From VAZQ01 sp963712565 (lineage in GTDB: Bacteria > Pseudomonadota > Alphaproteobacteria > Rhizobiales > Xanthobacteraceae), in NCBI GenBank assembly GCA_963712565.1, contig CAVQIP010000037.1, positions 248,001 through 312,000 on the forward strand: a stretch of 64,000 bases of DNA, in the 5' to 3' direction. Each line of letters starts with the position of its first letter. Positions within the stretch are counted from its first letter, which is position 1. Shown here piece after piece: positions 60,770-64,000 of this stretch. Made by a program: the position numbers and the translations under genes. The notes under the pieces were generated by a model. That model searched no databases. It was given only the letters and a program-made list of their open reading frames with translations, and was not told the origin of the DNA.

Positions 60770-61165
60770 TCAGATGCGCCGGAAAACCTCCGTGCCTCGC
60801 ACTCTCACCGGGCGGCCATTCGGGGCGACGTAGGTCGCGACTGCTCTGGCGACGACGGTCGTCGGGTCGACAAAGCGTCCGGACCAGACCGTGGTCACTT
60901 TGCAATCCGGCGTCCAGTCCCGCGACGTCCGGAACGCGACCCGAGGGCCTCGAACGCGGCCGGCCAGCTGATATGGAACGGCCGGGCAGGAGCCGCCCAG
61001 GCTGCTGATGAAAACGCCGGTGAAATTTCCCGTAGCGGGGTCGACCGCCAAAACCTTCAGCAGCGCGCCTCGCTCACTCTTCCAAACCGAGGGGAACAAG
61101 CCTTGCGCCGAAGACGCCGTGGCGGATGCGAGCAGGAGAAACACAGCGGCAATGATACGGTACAT
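60770..61165 (-). CDS. secreted avidin/streptavidin-fold protein
   Basis: This 131-residue protein has a signal peptide (residues 1-21, ending SATASSAQG) and a short barrel-like body that lines up with streptavidin: PSVWKSERG, ATGNFTGVF, PYQLAGRV, RVAFRTSRDW and TTVWSGRFV, ending RGTEVFRRI. The Trp of the first strand and the T-x-x-W-S-G motif are kept, but biotin-contacting Trp79 and Trp108 correspond to Phe and Tyr and Asp128 to Glu. Two Cys (60 and 88) could pair. ATG 61165 is chosen over 61177 because GGGGAAG precedes it. Biotin binding is possible but unproven. Confidence 0.72.
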   Translation of the reverse strand: MYRIIAAVFLLLASATASSAQGLFPSVWKSERGALLKVLAVDPATGNFTGVFISSLGGSCPAVPYQLAGRVRGPRVAFRTSRDWTPDCKVTTVWSGRFVDPTTVVARAVATYVAPNGRPVRVRGTEVFRRI

Positions 61166-61207
61166 ATTCTTCCCCATCTGGGTTGTGGGTGGATGGTAGC
61201 TTGTCGT

Positions 61208-61267
61208 GCGGAAATCAGGCTTTTCTGCGCTTTGAACGCGGAAATCAGGCTTTTCTGCGCTTTGAAC
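61208..61267. repeat. 30-bp perfect tandem duplication
   Basis: GCGGAAATCAGGCTTTTCTG plus CGCTTTGAAC occurs twice in direct succession (61208-61237 and 61238-61267). It lies between the avidin-like and the acidic microprotein genes, in the likely leader/promoter region of the former, which reads on the minus strand. Confidence 0.9.
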
Positions 61268-61315
61268 TATGACATCGTTGTGCCTGGCGGGCGCGGCGAA
61301 CCGCCGCTGCCCGTT

Positions 61316-61492
61316 CTATTCGTCGGGTTCCCTGACGACCGGCGGCTCGTCGTCCGTGTCCTCGTCTTCGTCGTCTTCCTCTTCATCTTCATCATCGTCG
61401 GGGTCTCGCGGCGGCAACGCGCTGCCCATGATGATGGGGAAGAGGCTCCAGTCGGCCCACGGGCGGGGACGATCTTGCAGCTGCGGGGTCAT
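61316..61492 (-). CDS. acidic microprotein with Asp/Glu-rich tail
   Basis: This 58-residue protein has a short ordered-looking start (MTPQLQDRPRPWADWSLFPI) and then a run of about 20 Asp/Glu residues (within 35-52) ending PPVVREPDE. ATG 61492 follows CAGGAGCCGAC, which supports it over an opening at 61609. Such proteins occur as unassigned genes in related genomes. The tail suggests a disordered anionic segment that might bind metal ions or basic partners. No function is assigned. Confidence 0.6.
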   Translation of the reverse strand: MTPQLQDRPRPWADWSLFPIIMGSALPPRDPDDDEDEEEDDEDEDTDDEPPVVREPDE

Positions 61493-61701
61493 GTCGGCTC
61501 CTGTCGGATGGCGCGAGTTGAAGATCCAAAGGCGAACAAGCTGCTGCGGTTTTGGTTCCGATAGCACCAAGCGGGATGAGGCCGCGCGGCATTGCGCGTC
61601 GAGCTGCATTTAGGCGGAGCACGGCACGGCGGAGCCGGCGGACATCACCGCTGTAGAAAGGGGTATCGATCCCGGTGCCAGGGTACCTGGGAGGTGGCGA
61701 T

Positions 61702-61751
61702 GACTACGCTTCGACTACGTTGTTGACTACATAACGTGGTTGAGGTATGAT
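61702..61751 (+). promoter_or_regulatory. sigma-70-like promoter with three GACTAC direct repeats
   Basis: TTGACT (61723-61728) and TATGAT (61746-61751) are separated by exactly 17 bases, close to consensus. GACTAC is repeated at 61702, 61713 and 61725, about one helical turn apart, with the last overlapping the -35 box. This looks like an activator or repressor array. What it transcribes toward the insertion sequence is unclear. Confidence 0.45.
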
Positions 61752-61863
61752 TCGCAAATCCCGCTCATCGCTTCCGGCGAGTGTTGCCAAGAGGAAGCAA
61801 GCGAGACCCCGGGCGCAGAAACGCGCCGCGGGAACGAAGAAACTGCGCTGTTTGACATCGTGA
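61747..61863 (+). CDS. possible 38-residue basic micro-ORF
   Basis: From ATG 61747 the frame reads MIRKSRSSLPASVAKRKQA and continues Lys/Arg-rich to TGA 61861, with about one third basic residues. The start overlaps the -10 box of the promoter-like site, so it could not be translated from a transcript made there; an upstream promoter would be needed. This may be chance; it is listed because of its composition. Confidence 0.15.
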   Translation: MIRKSRSSLPASVAKRKQARPRAQKRAAGTKKLRCLTS

Positions 61864-61944
61864 GATGCGAATACCACGACGGCCCCACGACGCCTTGCGC
61901 CCTGAGGCCGCGGGCGCGGGCGCCGTTGTTGCGCCCTCGCCCCA

Positions 61945-62010
61945 CCGGAACTCGGGCTTGCCCGAGTTCCGGCACTGTTGCGGTGGCCGAAGTCGGATGA
62001 ATCCGACTTC
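61945..62010. repeat. palindromic repeat, class C (copy 2)
   Basis: GGAACTCGGGCTTGCCCGAGTTCC (61946-61970 region) is a perfect palindrome with a two-base centre. It is followed by AGTCGGATGAATCCGACT. Both match the class C copy at 55905-55980 in design. Confidence 0.75.
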
Positions 62011-62220
62011 GACTGGGGAGAGGGTGACTCGATGCGTCAAGGATGAAGGATGGGTGCGAGGGCGGCTGCGCGGCGGTTCATTGTTATTCATTGTTATTTG
62101 CGAGCGGCCGCGGGGCGAAAGTGGCCGTGCCTCAGGCGCTTAGCGCGAAGGGCCCATTGTATTTTCCTTGTTGTTTACAATGGCGGCGAGTGGAGTGCAC
62201 CCTTCGGGTGAGACACGAAA

Positions 62221-63117
62221 CTAGAGACTTATTGCAGTTACTGTTGCTTGCGCGGCCTGTGGATAAGTTGTGGGCCGCTGGAGGTTGGCTTCGAACTCGG
62301 CCGGAGACTGATACGCCAGAGCCGAATGGAGCCGTTGGCGATTGTAGACGTTTTCGATGAAGGCGCCGATCGCCTCGCGCGCCTCCTTGAGATCACGATA
62401 GTTTCGGCCGTCGACCTCCTCGTACTTGAGTGTCTTGATGAAGCTTTCCGCACGGGCATTGTCGTACGGATTCCCAATCCGGCTCATGCTCGGCTCAATG
62501 CCATGCGCCTCCAACAGCTCTGTGTACTCGCTGCAGGCGTACTGCACTCCGCAATCGGAATGATGGATCAGGCTGCCGCGCATCGGCCGACGCGCCTTGA
62601 TCGCCATCTCGAGGGCCGCGACGGCGAGGCTTGCCCGCAGATGCTTCTCCAAAGCCCAGCCGATCACCCGGCGACTGAACGCATCGAGCAGTACGGCAAG
62701 GAACGCAAATTCCTCCCGCAGCCGCACGTAGGTGATGTCAGCCACCCAAAGCTGATCGAGACCGGTCAAAACAACGCCTCGCGCCAGGTTCGGCACCAGG
62801 CGCCACGCGTGCCGTGAGTCGGTCGTCACCGGCACGAATGGACGCTTGCGCAGACACAGCAGATTATCCTGCCGCATCAGCCTCAATACCCGCTTGTGGT
62901 TTGCCACCAAGCCCTCGCGGCGCAGCTGTGCCGCAATCCGCCGGTAGCCATAGCGACGGTTCGCCAACGCCACTTGCTGGATCGCGTCGCGCACCGTGGT
63001 CTCTTCCTGACGCGGCGCCGAGGCACGCCAGCGGCGGTAGTAGCCGGCGCGGCTGACCTCCGCCAGCACACACATCCGCTCGACCGTGAGCTCGCCTCGC
63101 GGGCGCGGTGACGTCAT
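62221..63117 (-). CDS. IS3-family transposase OrfB (DDE integrase domain)
   Basis: This 298-residue protein has the HTH_21-type N-terminus (EVSRAGYYRRWRAS, ANRRYGYRRIAAQLRREG) and the rve catalytic core with Asp in LWVADITYVRLRE, Asp in IHHSDCGVQYACSEY and Glu in NARAESFIKTLKYEE. ATG 63117 overlaps the OrfA stop, but its frame is open upstream to the T7 run (reading SASLAASWGITPAERRAW), showing that the main product is the OrfAB fusion. Confidence 0.95.
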   Translation of the reverse strand: MTSPRPRGELTVERMCVLAEVSRAGYYRRWRASAPRQEETTVRDAIQQVALANRRYGYRRIAAQLRREGLVANHKRVLRLMRQDNLLCLRKRPFVPVTTDSRHAWRLVPNLARGVVLTGLDQLWVADITYVRLREEFAFLAVLLDAFSRRVIGWALEKHLRASLAVAALEMAIKARRPMRGSLIHHSDCGVQYACSEYTELLEAHGIEPSMSRIGNPYDNARAESFIKTLKYEEVDGRNYRDLKEAREAIGAFIENVYNRQRLHSALAYQSPAEFEANLQRPTTYPQAAQATVTAISL

Positions 63118-63521
63118 CGCCGCGATGATCGCGTAGACGTCTTCACGCCAGGCCCGTCGCTCGGCTGGCGTGATCCCCCAACTCGCCGCAAGGCTTGCCG
63201 AAAAAAATCGAGTTCTAGCTGTTGCTGGCCGATCTTGCGTTCCAGATCGGTGATGCGCTTGCGAGCCGTCGCAAGATCCTGCACCCGCATCGCCTTGGCC
63301 ACCGGATCAGGCTCCGGCGCGCCAAAGACTTTGCGAGGCCGACAAGCCGGTCGCAGTGCCTGCGGTCCGCCACGGCGAAAATGCCAGCACCACTTGGACA
63401 ACTGAGCACTCGTTATCTGCAGCTCGCTCGCCAAGCTGGCGACATGCTCCCCAGCCAGCATCCGCTTTACCGCCGAGACCTTGAACTCCCGGCTAAACAC
63501 CCGGCGCTTCCCTGTGGACAT
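63114..63521 (-). CDS. IS3-family transposase OrfA (HTH)
   Basis: This 135-residue protein has the HTH_Tnp_1 start RRVFSREFKVSAVKRMLAGEH, then ITSAQLSKWCWHFRRGG, and a leucine-zipper-like stretch (RKRITDLERKIGQQQLELDFF) used for multimerisation. ATG 63521 follows GAGGAGAGAACG. The A7/T7 run directly after ELDFF is where ribosomes can slip -1 into OrfB. Confidence 0.93.
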   Translation of the reverse strand: MSTGKRRVFSREFKVSAVKRMLAGEHVASLASELQITSAQLSKWCWHFRRGGPQALRPACRPRKVFGAPEPDPVAKAMRVQDLATARKRITDLERKIGQQQLELDFFRQALRRVGGSRQPSDGPGVKTSTRSSRR

Positions 63522-63656
63522 CGTTCTCTCCTCAAAGAACTGTCCCTTGTTTTTGTGTCTCATTTTAGGGGTGCACTCCAGAGTCGAACCGGCCGCGTCG
63601 CAGGCGCGGTTGAGACTGCGAGCGCGGTCGCCGCTAGGCGGGGCAACAGGCGCTGG

Positions 63657-64000
63657 CTATTTCGCCTTCGCCTTCCCCCCGGCCGCGGTCCCCGCGGCGC
63701 GCGCGAATCCGGGAATCCTGCGCAACACCACCTTCAAGGGATCGTTGACCCAGGCCTCGGTCATGAAATCGACGTGCTTGACGTCGTCGGTGGCGGCGAT
63801 GAACGTCACGCTGCCGCGCGCGAGGCTGGCTGGCAGCGCCGTTCGAAAGCTCACGCCGCGCTCGCTCAACATGCGCTGCAGCGTGGCGTTCTCCTCGCGT
63901 GACGCCTTGCCGAAGGCGCTGACGAAGAAGGCGGGCGGGCGCTTGGCGAGCCAATCCGCGAACTTGTCGAACTGGCCGTAAAGCGCGTCGAACAGCACGA
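63657..64000 (-). CDS. unknown protein, C-terminal part only
   Basis: The gene enters from beyond the window end; the visible 114 codons (VLFDALYGQFDKFADWLAKR, FVSAFGKASREENATL, HVDFMTEAWVNDPLKVVLRRI) end in a Lys/Ala-rich tail. The VLFDALYGQ start followed by a late aspartate and His (DVKHVDF) could be the end of an alpha/beta-hydrolase-like domain, but this is only a guess. It lies 77 bases beyond the insertion sequence. Confidence 0.6.
   Translation of the reverse strand, partial: VLFDALYGQFDKFADWLAKRPPAFFVSAFGKASREENATLQRMLSERGVSFRTALPASLARGSVTFIAATDDVKHVDFMTEAWVNDPLKVVLRRIPGFARAAGTAAGGKAKAK

Larger units (their letters stand above)
61610..62190. other. intergenic region holding a promoter-like site and a class C palindrome
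   Basis: No full-length gene is seen in these 581 bases. They contain direct GACTAC repeats and a sigma-70-like pair (61702-61751), a possible 38-codon basic reading frame (61747-61863) and a class C palindrome (61945-62010). The region borders the left end of the insertion sequence. Confidence 0.55.
62191..63580 (-). mobile_element. complete IS3-family insertion sequence with target duplication
   Basis: The element spans 1390 bases. Its ends are inverted repeats starting TGGAGTGCACCC (62191) and, from the other end at 63580, TGGAGTGCACCCC, with a further match TGAGACAC[GA]AAA inward. A 3-base duplication GAG lies on both sides. Two overlapping genes encode OrfA and OrfB, joined by an A7 run (63201-63207; T7 on the coding strand) suited to -1 frameshifting. 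It appears intact and potentially active. Confidence 0.92.

Noticed and set aside
1..64000. tRNA, rRNA, CRISPR arrays, riboswitches and phage genes
   Set aside because: None was recognised by eye; the repeats found are palindromic pairs without regular direct repeats and spacers.

Overview
The window reads as a high-GC chromosome segment from an alphaproteobacterium, most likely Hyphomicrobiales (Bradyrhizobium/Xanthobacteraceae-like). The grounds are codon use, several liv-type and NitT-type transport operons, orphan Bug (TctC) receptors, and intergenic palindromes whose translations resemble N-terminal junk common in that order. It is a catabolic and transport region. No rRNA, tRNA, CRISPR, phage or replication gene was recognised. 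About 50 genes are supported. Many carry single-base frameshifts, with family motifs continuing intact on both sides.

Layout: (1) 1-6 kb, plus strand: end of a branched-chain-type ABC operon (livG end, livF, livH, livM), a beta-keto acid cleavage enzyme, an amidohydrolase and a NitT/TauT-type binding protein. (2) 18.4-6.1 kb, minus strand: one long operon with HyuA and HyuB (N-methylhydantoinase/oxoprolinase type), a NitT/TauT ABC importer, a dihydroxyphthalate-decarboxylase-like protein, two pita-bread (M24-fold) proteins lacking metal ligands, and an MmgE/PrpD protein. (3) 18.6 kb, plus strand: a lone Bug receptor. (4) 33.8-19.7 kb, minus strand: a CocE-type hydrolase, two complete liv transporters with three binding proteins, and an amidohydrolase. 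(5) 34.0-40.0 kb: gentisate-type ring cleavage (zeta-class GST isomerase, FAH-family hydrolase, gentisate dioxygenase), an enol-lactonase, an alpha/beta-hydrolase-like protein and a third amidohydrolase. (6) 50.1-40.2 kb, minus strand: nine genes, namely four Bug receptors, a split TPP decarboxylase, an acyl-CoA dehydrogenase, an ADP-forming acyl-CoA synthetase and a second MmgE/PrpD protein. A second split TPP enzyme lies divergently at 50.4-51.5 kb. (7) 51.8-57 kb: a membrane metallophosphoesterase, a cupin, an ArsR/AHSA1/DUF899 cassette and an AI-2E-type permease. (8) 57.8-64 kb: a large secreted unknown protein, a small coiled-coil protein, an avidin-fold secreted protein, an acidic microprotein, an intact IS3-family insertion sequence and a truncated unknown gene.

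The likely theme is scavenging of organic acids, cyclic amides and aromatic breakdown products: transporters bring substrates in and neighbouring hydrolases, ring-cleavage and CoA enzymes process them. Two features stand out structurally. One is the family of paired palindromes that fills most gaps and in places enters coding frames. The other is the set of about 17 single-base frameshifts, mostly +1 at short G/C runs, which look more like assembly errors than gene decay.
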